Below are positions 35,801 to 46,833 of a stretch of DNA of 64,000 nucleotides, piece by piece. The position numbers and the translations under genes were made by a program. Under the pieces are notes generated by a model that was not told the DNA's origin, searched no databases, and was given only the letters and a program-made list of their open reading frames with translations. Where the stretch lies: positions 16,405,045-16,469,044 of the forward strand of contig LS997566.1 in the NCBI GenBank assembly GCA_000469685.2, written 5' to 3'. The DNA comes from Haemonchus contortus. Lineage: Eukaryota; Nematoda; Chromadorea; Rhabditida; Trichostrongylidae. The number at the start of each line of letters is the position of its first letter. Position 1 is the first letter of the stretch.

Positions 35801-38800
35801 TTAGTCTGAGTGGTTTCGAATTAGATTTCCTGATCAGGCATGTACAACAGGCATTACGGTACTTTTGCTCCCATTTACTATAAACACATATTACTGCCCC
35901 AGTGCTTCCATACGCCATTACTGTTAGACCGCAAGCTGAATCTTTTGATGCTCATAAGATCTACTTAAAAAAAAGGCGAAGGCTTAAAGACTTAAGAGGT
36001 CCCCAATACGGTAGCTTACCCTTTTAGGCTTCCACAAAAGATTCCCAAATGAAGGTACAGCTCATGGCACACATCCTTCGTTTAGCACAACACGTTAAGT
36101 ACTTTTCAGCACTTCACTCTTCCCATTTCCAAATTTTTTAGGGATTCTCACCTTCAAAAGTGCCAGCGTCCGATTGATTGTCGTGAGTCTTCCGTGATCG
36201 CCGGACAGCTGTGCCGTATAACTGTCGTTGTTTTTGAAGCAGTTCAATTGTCGGCATCTTGAAAGCAGTTTTAATAAAAAGGTAATAAAAGGGCAATAAA
36301 AAAGATTTTAAAAAAGATTTTCACAGTGGAGGTCTTGGCAACCAGAGACCTGGCATTCAAAAGGAGGATGCATGGATGCGACAAAAATAAAAATTTGGGT
36401 GATCCTGTCATGCAGGATGAGGGCTCTGCAGTAGCAGTATATAGCGTTACCGGACGGATGCCCACATACCTGTATTCGTGGATGATTCTTCCGCATTTTG
36501 CAACACATACACTTTATGCATTTCCAACAGTGAGCATAGCAAGAGTCCATAAATTTCCGATATGTGTTATGTACCCAAATAATACCTCCTGGAATCGATT
36601 ATCGATTGATTTGCAGTTAAGGCTTTCACAAGACTGAGGGGGTAGCCATTGGGAGGGCCTTAGTCCATAATTACTGTTTAGAGCTATATAAAAAACGGTT
36701 TATAGTTCAATATGGCTGAATTGATGGTATGCGTAGTGTCCCTCGAGAGAGAAGGGACCGCTGGACTACTTCCGCTAACGACAGGGACCAATGGACACGT
36801 TACCCGAGCCCGTCAGAGCAAATCGATAATCAGCGGGACGGCAAATGCAACAGATGATCAACTTTATGAACTGTGCCTTGCTGGTGAGATTAAAATTACT
36901 ATACATTATATGTAAACGACACGAACCTGACAAAAATCGTCCCATGTCGGCAATAGTGACCAGAATAAGAGGTATGCCGAATAAGGCGTAAAATATAATC
37001 GCTATTCGTCCAGCGTTAGTTCGTGGAACGATATGACCGTACCCTGCAACAGGCAGTCTTTGATGATAGTCAATTCTAATCAGTTTGTTTGCATTACTCT
37101 GATCTCTTCGAATCAAGGATTGGTCTTTTGTAATTGAGGATGAGCATTCTTGGTGCTCAGAGAGCTTGAAGGATGGAACAAATGCTGCGACAAGCTCGTG
37201 AGCATTGAGAGATTCCTCCTCTGTGAAGTGCTCGAACCATCAGTTGAAGGCACGTTTTGATTGGGATAATGTGAACCCCAAAGAATTTTCAAGAGGGTCC
37301 TCTGATTCGTAGCGGAGTGATGTTAGCAACTAATACAAATTCGTGACTCCGAAGAATGAGGGAAAAACTACAGAGAAGATTTCGTTACTTAAGTATCTCG
37401 TTATCATTTAAACAGAGATGTTTACCAGATTGCTGGGAACGTCTCTTTAATTCGGTAAGGAGCTCTCAGATTGACAGCGTTCAGGAGGCAGCGTTAACGG
37501 TGTGATTCAACTGGATCGGGGTCATAGTCCCTGAATGGAGCTTCGGTTGAAAATATCCATGGGCAAGAAGGGAAGGAGCTTTTTCAGTGCCTTTTATTAG
37601 TTAATTTGCAATAAGAATCGTTTTTGTTTCCTCATTTCAACTGCTTCCATTACCTCATTCTAAATGATTTCCTTCATGTACTGAGGCTGTTCATTGGAAC
37701 TGAACTTTATACGATGCTCCTGTTTCCTACTCATCTTCTACTTCTAATCAAACCGAAAGTCACTTATTGACAAACAATCACCCATATTTTTCATCGTCTC
37801 GGATGAAAGCAACTGTATTAGCTGAGGGCTCTAAAAAGGTCGAGGATAGGTGGTAGACCCTGATTTAATAGGCCGCCTCCCGAGACGATCACGTTCCATT
37901 GAGTGACATGGTCAGGATCTCTCTTCTCCTCTAGGAGTTTAGGTAAACTGATCCTTCATCTGTAAGTCATAACTTTCAGAAGTTTACGACGTCATCACAG
38001 CGGCTGCTTCATCATGTAGCGTCACAGCGGGCAAGAACATTCTCAGATGCAAATCAAGTGCATCCACAGCAATTCCCAAGTGGCTATGATGTCATCGAAA
38101 AAAGATGTTGTACAACCAGGTAGCGCAGTAATTTAAAATGCTTTCTTTCATTCTTTCAAGGATACACTCGGTAATAAAGACTCCTCTGTCAGGAAGGTTG
38201 AGGGGGGTGGAATCTGAGGAAGACCAAGGCGCCTATCAAATGTTATGCCTAATCTCGAAGATTTCAAAAACGTTTTCTCCTAGAATTCATACACTTTGAG
38301 AGCACCTGGACACCGCCGAAAGACCTGCTATAAAATAAAGCAGAACATGTTTCAGTCATTTTCTGCAAGGTGATGGGTAGTTGTAAATGCCACTGTATGT
38401 CGGCTCAATGGACTACTAAGAATGCACTCGTCCAGGTGTACGGGAAGTATGTGTTGAGATTTTGCAAAAGTTCATGTTTTTCTGAAATATTCTGCAAGAT
38501 TTCGAAGAAACACTCTGAACGGACATTGCGATTAACAAAATCGCGTAGAACAGACCCCAAGGCCACGCACAAGTTTTGATGGGCTTCTCTAGCGGAGCAC
38601 CCATAATCAGACCAATAAAGAAGTTGGAGTCGAAGAACAAGAATGGCTTATACAGTAAAAAAAGCAAGGAAAAGGGTACTGTCCTCACAAAGAGGGTTCC
38701 TAGGAAACTTCAAGGAACTTCAGGAAAGGTCTCGAATATCAGCAGATACTTTTTGTAGGGCTTAATAGTAAGAAGTATGCTGGTTGACGCAAAAGGCAAA

Positions 38801-41800
38801 CAGAGGGAGATTTCAGCCTAGTCCGAAAAGCATTCATCATGCATGGCACCTTTCATCGCTGACACATCAGCTACATTCCCCTGTCAACGAAATTCCTCGG
38901 TTTCGAAGCGTTGGCCTTACTGAAGTGGAGGTCCTTTGAAGATGATGAATGATAAGCAGAACGACTAGGATTAGGATTAGCCGCAGGCTCAAAAACGAAA
39001 GTTGGATCAGATTCCAGATGCCAGTCATCAACTACAACAAAACAGTCATTTGGAAGGTTCCAGAAAGGCTGCACCGGGATGCCCCTCTCACCAAAACTCC
39101 TCAAGTATGTTTGCTTTACGACGAATTCTTAGTCAGAAGTCATTTCATCAAATGAAGCTTGCTAAGGGCTTGCGGAAAAGCTGAAATAACATTGTCCCCA
39201 GAGCGGCATTGACTGGCGTTCGTGCGCATACCACATTTTCGGGTTAAGCACTATCGTTTGTCACCTCGCTAGAACTCTACAAGCCCTTCACGATAGCTTG
39301 TCACCAACAAATGTGCCAGATCCCTCCACCCTTCAACTCTGAACTTGCTATAGTGATGAGCTGGGACCTTGGTCTCAATGTGACAGAGTAAGGGCACCAA
39401 CGGCAACCTGCTCCTCTTATCCTGGGCCCACAGAGCAAAATTCACTCCAATGCCGCTTAATGATGCAGCACAGATTTACTGTGGCTTTAATTTGTTCTAC
39501 CTTTCACTCTCATTTCCCTCTTCGGGGCTTGAGCAGACGAAAGTTAAGGGCAAACGCTTCTGAGAAATCTTTTTCATAGCAGCCATCGACCAACCCAGCG
39601 GAAGCATCGCACACGAAACAAATTGAGTCATCTCGGCGAGTCCACTTTTCTCAACGGTGGTCGCCCGAAAAATGTCATCATTTCAGCACTGTACAGGCTT
39701 ATTAAATTATTTCTTTCCCGTACCCTCCTGGGACGTTACTTTGAGGCATCGCTTGTTTCTTTGCTGTCTTCTTCCTTATCGATGACACTTTCTTTAAGTA
39801 CCCTTTCACTTTTGGCGCCGATCAGGAGGTCCTATAATAGCCGACATCTTACCAGGGCTAAAGGCGATGAATTCGCGCCAGGAGCCATATAGAGGTCTCA
39901 TCGAGCTTCATCATTTGAAATTCAGCAGAGACAACCTCTACGTTCATTTTTACCTCGTAACCTCAATATTTCCCCATTGATGGCAGGATTTCCTTGCAGG
40001 GTCTGACAGGTATGTGCTTAGGCCAACCCCTCAGTGGGAGTACTTATTCTCAGTACTTCATGGCTTTTGCTGCCTTCTGCCAATGCTAGGACTTTCAGAC
40101 CTTCAGTTACTACTACAGCTATTCATCAAAGTGTAACCAGTAAGCTTAGAAAGTCTACGTGGCCCACACTTCTTGCACGATTCGTCCCGCGATCAATTTG
40201 GCCCACGGCCATGTCCTTTGATGACGACAACGACGACGACGACACCCTCGATACGCGTTGACGCATATCATTCGTTTTTAACGCATCCATATGCTAACCG
40301 TCATCGATGCGCGACAGCAACTCGCCTCAACCAACGCCTATTCCCAATGGGAATCCCCAAGCGCACTGCTTCGCCCGGAGTCCTCAGAGCTGACAATAAA
40401 AAATATTATAGAACTCAATACATCAACAAGACGTCACCAAACGAGACCCGAATTGGAAGTCAACGTACCGATTGTCGTGATGGCAGTCCATGAGAAGAAT
40501 ATGCTTGAACCGAAAGACCATTTATAAGGACCGGTGCCGGTGATGACATCTTCAGGTGTCATATAATTCCTAGTATAATCGATAAATACGTCACGTATAA
40601 TGTCGTCCATGCTGAAAAACGATAGTAATGGAGCTTGGAAATGGGTGATTTAAAAAATCTGGCAGGCAAAAGCTGGTGTAGATTGCAGAGTGGTCGAAAA
40701 ACGAAAAAATCGAAAAAAACATCGAAAATTTTCAAATTAAGGCAAAATTCGAAGCATATGTATGTTCGCAATATTTCATTAAAAATTTGATCATTAAATC
40801 AATAGCAGGCAAAGGGGTAAATACTCAAAATAAGCCAAAAAAAGGGGATTTGTTTTTGATAAGACATGCGAATCAGGTGAGGCAAGTTGAGGTCAGATTT
40901 CTTGAAGGCAAATGTCTGGCTGAAATAGAATTGGCCTTCAAAATTCTCTAAAAATGTTTTGAATGAGGCTAATATGGTGGTAACCCTCATCATTTTGGAC
41001 GGTTTTTTCGATACGTGGGTGAGGAACTTTCCTAAAAGTCCCGGAACATTCAAATTGCCTTAAGAACCACAGTGTGAAAAGGTTTTGTTCCTACCAATTG
41101 CACCTCTTCACACCGGGCTCCTGAGGACGATTCAGATGTTCCGGAACTAGTGAGAATGAAAATAATAAAAATATGAAAATATGAGATGATGGAAATACTC
41201 CCTAAAAAGAGTAATTTATGGATATTCATCATAATTGGATACTCCATGAACTTACGCGATTTGCGCCCTCTCCGCCCAAATGGTGTAAGGCGTGCCGTTG
41301 TTGTTCATCTCCCACAAATCGTCGATGATTCGTTGTTTTAACGAATGCACACGATGTGCGGTTTCATTCCGCAAGTGCTCCTCGAATGGCTTTTCGTACT
41401 GTAAGATATCGTAATTAAAAATTTTCCAGCTCGGGACCGTTTTTCAACAAAGGATCTGCAGGTCTTGTTCCATATCAAAACGCTAGGTCAACAGCTTTTT
41501 AATCAACACAACGACCAAAAAACATAGTGGACTTTGATTCCAATAAAAACAGTAATAAGTGAAATAATAAAAATAAATATTCACACGAAAATTTCTAACA
41601 GGAAAAAAAGGGAAAAATCCAAAAATTATTCACTACTAAAATTACTAAAATTACTGAAAAAAATATTAAAAATTTCCAAAATTACTTACTCGTATCGAAC
41701 TCATGTTTAGGGCATTTAATAAAATTGCGTAGAAATTCGCGCTGGTTATCAGTTGTCGAAATACTTACGTGATGAAATATTGCAGCGCCGAGAAGAGTGT

Positions 41801-44800
41801 AGGCGGTAGAGAGAATGACTAGACCAACGTGAGGTAGTGCTATGCGTAGGTTCTGCAATATCAGCTACCTAAGATTCCTGGTTAATGGCTTCGCATATGA
41901 AAAAAAAAAGAGAATTCCATTCATAAAACCACAAACAAATAATCAGAATTTTTGAAAATTAACCAAAAATTTTCTTCGTTAATAAAATGGGCGAACGAAC
42001 TGAGGTGAGATGTGGTACCTGAGATTTTCAAAAGAAATTCATTCGTCTTATAAGGTTGACGAGTTATGAGTAAAACTCCGACCTAGGACGGGACTTAGAA
42101 AGGGTAACATGGATCTGGATGAAATGAGGGATAGAAAATTTGGTGTCTGTAAAGCACAAGTACGGGTTCGAATCCCGTCCGATGCTAGTTTTCCCATAAC
42201 TTGCCCACCTAATCAGACTTTTAAGTCGCGTACTGAAGCGAAACAACAGCAATAAAAAGCTTGAGTAGAAAAGGAATTATTTGGCTAATTTTACATGAGA
42301 CATTGTCGTAGAAAAAATTGGACGGAAAGGGGCTTAGTCTTTCTTGATGGGCCGGCAAAAAATGGACAAAACACTCTCAACCTACAAAAACCTTGCCACC
42401 GGAACTGTTCTTGGGATAGCAATTACCACGGTGGACTTTGCCCTCATAAGGTTATTCACGAAAGACTTCTCTGCACCTTTTAAACGAAAAAAAAATCTAG
42501 CAGAAGTAAAAAACCTTGATAAAAAAAACTTTGAGCCACTCAGTTCGAGTCAGACAGAGTTTTTGCCACCCGCCATAACTCTTAGCTAATCAAATGAACC
42601 ATCCAGGAAGATAGTCATAGAACGCCGTCCAACTATACCAGTCGCTAACTTACTTTCCCATAAAAGTGATTAGTACCACAGGGTATTTTGTGATTTTTCA
42701 ATTCGTTCCTTCTTTCAGGGGTTACCCTTTGTTTTCGGATCTCCATTCAAATGAACTTTTTATTCGAGTTCACGAAAAACCGAATAGATGCTCCAGGGAT
42801 CCGCTGGAATGGGAGTCCCCATGTTAGGAAGCCTCCTGCCAAATTTCAATTATCTCAGTTCACAACCCCTCAATAACTTGACCAGACGGGAGAGAAAGAA
42901 AGGGCATTTCTGACAAAGCGAGGGCATTGAAGATCTAATGATTGAGCTTCAAAATGGCAATTCTTGAGTTTCTTTGGATTTCAAAGCACTTTCGTTCTTT
43001 CTTCGGGATTGAGGCATCCCTCGTGATCGTAAGTTTTCTCGAACTGGGTGGCTTTCGAGTCTGTGAGTAATGTTGTGGCTGACTGGACTCGACCACCGCG
43101 CCGACTTTTTATATATGGCGCATGACAAACGGGTGTCTATGCGCATTTGGAGGTAATGCTTTCGGAGACTATGGAGAATTGAAGCTCGGTCTCGCAACCC
43201 TATGTAGGATATGACAATTCTTCTTCATGCTCTATCACTGCCCGTTAGGCGCAACCTCTAATGGCCAAAGCAACTTGTCTCGGATGTCGCCTGATCACTG
43301 CGTGCTTCTTGCTTCGTCTATGGGTCGGCGGCCATGTCCACACCCCACGGGACCGCGAACGCGCCGCCATCATTCACACCGAAACTCGCATCGATTTTGG
43401 ACGAGTTTCTACGTCGACACTAATTTTTTAACGTCGTATGCATCAACATCTCGCAACTCGTCGAGAATGAGGACATTTTTATCTTCAGCTTACCCCTTGG
43501 AGAATTGGTTCCAGTGGGCTTAGCTATTGATGGCTCGGGAACTATAGGGAACTACTGAGCTAAGAACTCCTTCACAGAACTTCACTCGCAAAGTAATGCC
43601 ATGAGCCTGCCGAGGAAGAAGAAAAACGAAGATCGCAAGAATATTGAACCTGCTAGGTGAGGTTGGAAACTTCATAGGTGGGAAGTGAGGTTTCTTCCTA
43701 TTGGCTCAATTTTTCGTTGGGAATCAAATAGCGAGATTTAGCAGAAATCAACAGAATCAACGGAGATTCTTTGCAAACCGGCTGAAAGGGCCGTGATAGT
43801 CGTGACCTACGGAGAACGGCCCTCGAAAAGTGATATGCAGGGATTAATCCTATATTCGCATACAACTCAGACCAAGATTTGTGCAACCAGACACAGGTAC
43901 CTAGTCTTAGAATAGACAGGGACTTCATTATTTTGACTTGTTTTGCTTTGCTTTGACTTCACATGAGGCTTAAAAGCATGCATACGTGTGGGGAGCAGGG
44001 GATCCCGAAGACGATTATGTCGGAAATGAGGTCTTTTTTGGATCAGAGCCATCAAACTCGAGACGGTTCTCTGTTCTTCAGGTGACGGAAAACCTTCCAT
44101 GACCCATGATTGGACTTCCGAGCTCAATCGGAGCATTTGCTAATTCCGATGAGATATTCCAAAAAAATGGTTCTGAAGAGGACGTCGGAAAGATCCAGCA
44201 AGTGGTCGAAACAGTAAGAAGCAATATATGAACCTCAGACCTGAAGGAGGCAAAAGTGTCAAACGAAAGTCTGTTCCTCCCATCACTGGGCCTTGGTTAA
44301 TGTTCATGTCCACTTTCATTGTTTTCGTGTTCTATAAATCGACATAATCTTCTTGTACATTACTGTAGACCTATACTGTACACGTCATACTGTAGATCGG
44401 CCATTACTGTCATTCGCACGCGACTCTAACTGTCGCACCATTTGCAGGCTCGGTTGCCCCGAAACCGACACAAAGCCTTCCCAAATAAGGTTTGAAAAGA
44501 GGCTTCTACATAAAATTGCTGGGCTAATGATACGACCCATTTAGGCCAAGGAGAATAAAGGGAAATATTGCTCTTCCTGTACATATACAAGCTATCACTC
44601 CATTGTGATCTTTACACACTTTATGATTTACTGCCAAATGGGTCCATGGGTCGTTAGGGTCGTTTTGTAGCCAGCCAGCCAATATTGAGCCGACCTCCTC
44701 CGCTCGACATTTACAAAATTATTTTAAAAAATTGACCTCATTCCACATTTCATTCACCGGTTTCGATCCTTCTCAGGCAGAATGTAAAAATCGGTGACAG

Positions 44801-45169
44801 GGACAGAGTCACCCCCAGAAGGCAATTGTATTCTTACTCGCGATAAAAGGAAACTCGTGGAAGCGAATGAGGTAGTAAACACAAAAATAAAAATAGTTTA
44901 GCTTTGATTAAGGCCAACGAAGGAGATTTCTAAATTCGATAAAACGAAAACAATCAGAAAAAAGAAAAAAAGAGTTTTTAAATGAAACTCCTAAATAAAA
45001 TGAACGGTAAGGAGTTAAGTTCTAGAAATGCTAATCAATAAAATGCAAAATGCAAAATAGACAAACCCGCTTCCATCGACTTTTCTTCTTCACCGCCTCA
45101 CCGACAGGCTCTTCCTCGTGTTCGTCTTCACCCTCTTGACGGTCAAGATAAAGGTTAAGACGCTCAGCG
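23821..45169 (-). CDS. Two-pore-domain K+ channel (TWK/K2P), 5' end missing
   Basis: Fourteen minus-strand exons join in phase: 45067-45169, 41769-41852, 41256-41398, 40469-40611, 36927-37043, 36470-36588, 36152-36257, 35127-35270, 28977-29072, 28011-28103, 27392-27474, 26446-26544, 25389-25567, 23821-23929. They give 538 residues plus an unresolved N-terminus. Order: acidic segment EGEDEHEEEP; TM1 VGLVILSTAYTLLGAAIF; pore 1 WTAITTIGYGHIVP; TM2 IIFYALFGIPLILVTIA; Cys-rich loop (CIKCMCCKMRK) and acidic linker; TM3 VMFILVIMLGYVAGGAYL; pore 2 FVTVTTIGFGDIVP; TM4 LAYIILGLIITTMC; then DLVGSEYIRDIHFYGR and a cytosolic tail ending ADIEQ. K2P subunits dimerise to form leak K+ channels in the plasma membrane. 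Both filters read TTIG(Y/F)G, so the pore looks intact. Individual twk orthology is not assigned. Confidence 0.93.
24333..24344. repeat. Homopolymer run of 12 C
   Basis: Uninterrupted C12 inside the long inverted-repeat element of the last channel intron. Confidence 0.95.
24391..24800 (-). pseudogene. IS1595/Merlin-like transposase N-terminal fragment, frameshifted
   Basis: Three overlapping minus-strand frames, read in order, match the start of an ISXO2/IS1595-type (Merlin) transposase. The first shows SLKDVFKKMQWI (about 24740-24785), the expected N-terminal helix. The second shows LCPLCQGSM followed by GWVCHRRSC (about 24570-24650), a zinc ribbon with CxxC and a later Cys pair. The third shows ARKGSFLEKSNLAE (about 24500-24540), the motif that follows the zinc ribbon in this family, then ALSYFCLRDMG. 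At least two frameshifts separate the pieces and the catalytic DDE region is absent. It is a decayed fragment carried in the long inverted-repeat element. The assignment rests on motif order, not on a search. Confidence 0.65.
25621..25895 (+). repeat. tRNA-derived SINE, plus orientation
   Basis: The head begins GGATGTGGTGAAGTGGCAGA with a decayed B-box (GGGGATCAGATACC). The body then runs in family order to GACGGGATTGATCAACGCCC. It begins about 54 bp from channel exon 25389-25567, inside the intron. It is the inverted partner of the copy at 25981-26280. Confidence 0.75.
25981..26280 (-). repeat. tRNA-derived SINE, full length, minus orientation
   Basis: The copy is full length, about 300 bp. 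It has a tail of repeated AAGGATAAGGATAAAG, the body blocks CAATGACTTGCGGCGGC and GGACGAGTCTGGTACC, and a head whose B-box on the minus strand reads GGGGTTCAAATCC. It lies 85 bp from the plus-orientation copy, so the two can pair over about 275 bp. Confidence 0.8.
29256..29550 (-). repeat. tRNA-derived SINE, full length
   Basis: One of the best copies. The tail is AAATAAAGGATAAAG, the body has CAATGACTTGCGGTGGCC and CAGACGAGTCTAGTACC, and the head on the minus strand has an exact Pol III B-box, GGGTTCGAATCC, with D-arm-like TGTAGTGGTAAGTGG upstream. It lies in the 6.1 kb channel intron. Confidence 0.85.
31062..31074. repeat. Homopolymer run of 13 G
   Basis: Uninterrupted G13 on the plus strand, in the 6.1 kb channel intron. 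Confidence 0.95.
35684..35870 (-). repeat. Possible highly diverged SINE
   Basis: Scattered matches to the SINE body in the expected order (GGGATGCGCC, then GAGGAGTCCGACACCAACTAA, then CTTGATTAGTCTGAGTGG) suggest an old copy. The B-box is degraded. It is in the channel intron between exons 35127-35270 and 36152-36257. Confidence 0.35.
37044..40468. other. Channel intron (3.4 kb) splitting the pore-1 filter
   Basis: It interrupts the first glycine codon of GYG in pore 1. I see no gene or recognisable mobile element inside. Short open stretches around 38370-38758 and 39623-40261 lack splice context. Confidence 0.55.
41853..45066. other. Channel intron (3.2 kb) before TM1
   Basis: No gene supported. 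A T-arm-like stretch ACGGGTTCGAATCCCGT at 42162-42178 has no matching acceptor stem upstream, so it is not called a tRNA gene. Minus-strand open stretches near 43700-44136 show no recognisable domain. Confidence 0.5.
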
Positions 45170-46133
45170 CTGAAAAATACTAGTTTTGGTCGCCATTTTG
45201 TAGAATAATATCGAAAAAATTTGTTAAACCGAAAGAAGAGTACTTCACCGGCTCTGTAGGTTCGAGATCCTGGGATGGGACCTTTATGTTTGACGGATAA
45301 TTTTGATTTACCTAAGGTTTTCTTTACTTCTTCATTTTCTTCTAGGAGAAATGGATCCAGCTTTTTCTAATGGATCTTATTGTAATTTTTCCAACTTTAA
45401 AACATTTTTTTCCACCCAAAGGAGACTATGGGAATACTGAGGAAGGAGGATCGATTTCTTTTTTAGAGAACATTACTAAGAGCTCCATGATTCCGATTCC
45501 GTAGCTGGGTTTTTCTCACCCGCCGCAGACCTATCTAGAGCTCCACTGACTGTGATTTATTGTCCTGCCGTCATGTCCGCTTTGAGAGCTAATTCTTTCT
45601 CAAATTCGGAATCCTAAGATTTTGTCCTTTTTCCAAAGAAAAACTTTCCAGCATGTAAGAAAGCATCGAATCGCTTTATGCTGTTTCCTTACAGATAATT
45701 TATCAGGACTTTCCTGAAAAAAAAAAACAGTTCCAAAGCTAAATCGATGAAGGAATAAATGGACGATTACATTTACGATGGTTTCAAAAAGTAAAAATGA
45801 TCTTCCCGAGCGAGCTAGCCAGAAACTACTCATGCTGCTGTCAACTCAATCAAAAAGCAAAAAAAACGAAGAATGAGCTCTGGATGACTGGTTTGCCAAT
45901 TAAGCAATCTCATGGAGTAAAGGGTTTTTTGGGAAGAGCGTGATATGGTCTACAATCAAGGGAAGTACTAGATGCGCCTGCAGTCATTGTACCAAGCCCT
46001 TATTCATGATTTTTGTAAGATTAAAGGATGTGATTAGAAAGGATTATAAAATAGTTCAGCATATCAGATGGAAGGTATTAAAATATATCTGAAGAATAAA
46101 AGTAGAAAATCACATATCTGAATACTTCAAATG

Positions 46134-46396
46134 GAAAGGATAAAGTAGAGGTTTTGGGGTGTTTATCAATCCCGTGTGAGGGATGGGCCCATGCACTCGA
46201 CTTCCATTCAGAATCATTGTGGCGTAATGAGTGCGTACGTGGCCTATACAATGACTTGCGGTGGCCAGCCGATATACAAGTCAGGACTTTTATCTGACCA
46301 GACGAGTCCGGTACCATTTAAGAGACCCCGGGGATGGAAGGCTTGGTTGGCCTAGCCGGATACCGTTCAGACCCGCTGCCGTACGTGTGTGTTATA
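46134..46396 (-). repeat. tRNA-derived SINE, minus orientation
   Basis: The tail reads GGAAAGGATAAAGTAGAGG. The body is well preserved (CAATGACTTGCGGTGGCC, CAGACGAGTCCGGTACC). The head is truncated within the decayed B-box. A plus-orientation head fragment follows about 50 bp later. Confidence 0.75.
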
Positions 46397-46445
46397 ATTC
46401 ATAATTCAAATATTATTACTTGTATGGACAATAATTGAGAGCAGA

Positions 46446-46497
46446 GAGGTTAATGCAAATGGCGCATTATTACACACGCATGATCAGGGGATCGAAA
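46446..46497 (+). repeat. SINE head fragment, plus orientation
   Basis: A ~50 bp match to the tRNA-like head (GGCGCATTATTACACACGC, then ATCAGGGGATCGA), opposite in orientation to the neighbouring copy. Confidence 0.6.
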
Positions 46498-46599
46498 AGA
46501 CGTCTTATTTATATTGTTGTGATTACATCCAATTCCATCTGGATAACCGCACAACTTTACAAGATACAATTAGAGAGCGCAGATCTGTACTAGAATCCT

Positions 46600-46833
46600 A
46601 TTTTTTACCTCGGACTCAAAAAATAAAACCAAAAAGGGATCATCCACATGTGGATGACCCACCTCAGTTCGAGGTGTTCCCATTCCCTTGTATGCCTTCC
46701 ATGATGGAGGCGATTTAGCCTCTACAAGGGCCTTGGGGGTCAACTGAAATAGAAGGCCACATTTTTCCCTGCCGCAATAGCTTCTGATAGCTCTACTACT
46801 TGATTGAACAGGACTTGACGAAGAACTTGACAT
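46600..46833 (-). CDS. Exon-like open stretch, possible channel first exon
   Basis: A minus-strand reading starts MSSSSSSPVQ and continues for 78 codons with ordinary protein composition, then meets a donor-like GAG/GTAAAA in phase 0. An earlier GAG/GTGGGT donor is also possible. It lies about 1.4 kb upstream of the first assembled channel exon on the same strand. However, that exon needs a partner ending in phase 2 if its TTTTCAG acceptor is used, so the join is not direct. It could be a first exon with a missing intermediate exon, or chance. Low confidence. Confidence 0.22.

Noticed and set aside
42162..42185. Possible tRNA gene (ACGGGTTCGAATCCCGT T-arm)
   Set aside because: The T-arm pairs perfectly, but no complementary acceptor strand, D-arm or anticodon arm is found 40-60 bases upstream. 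Probably a tRNA-derived repeat fragment.
43227..43523. Plus-strand open stretch with Arg-rich reading near 43.3 kb
   Set aside because: Open in several frames on both strands because of locally high GC; no motif or splice structure.
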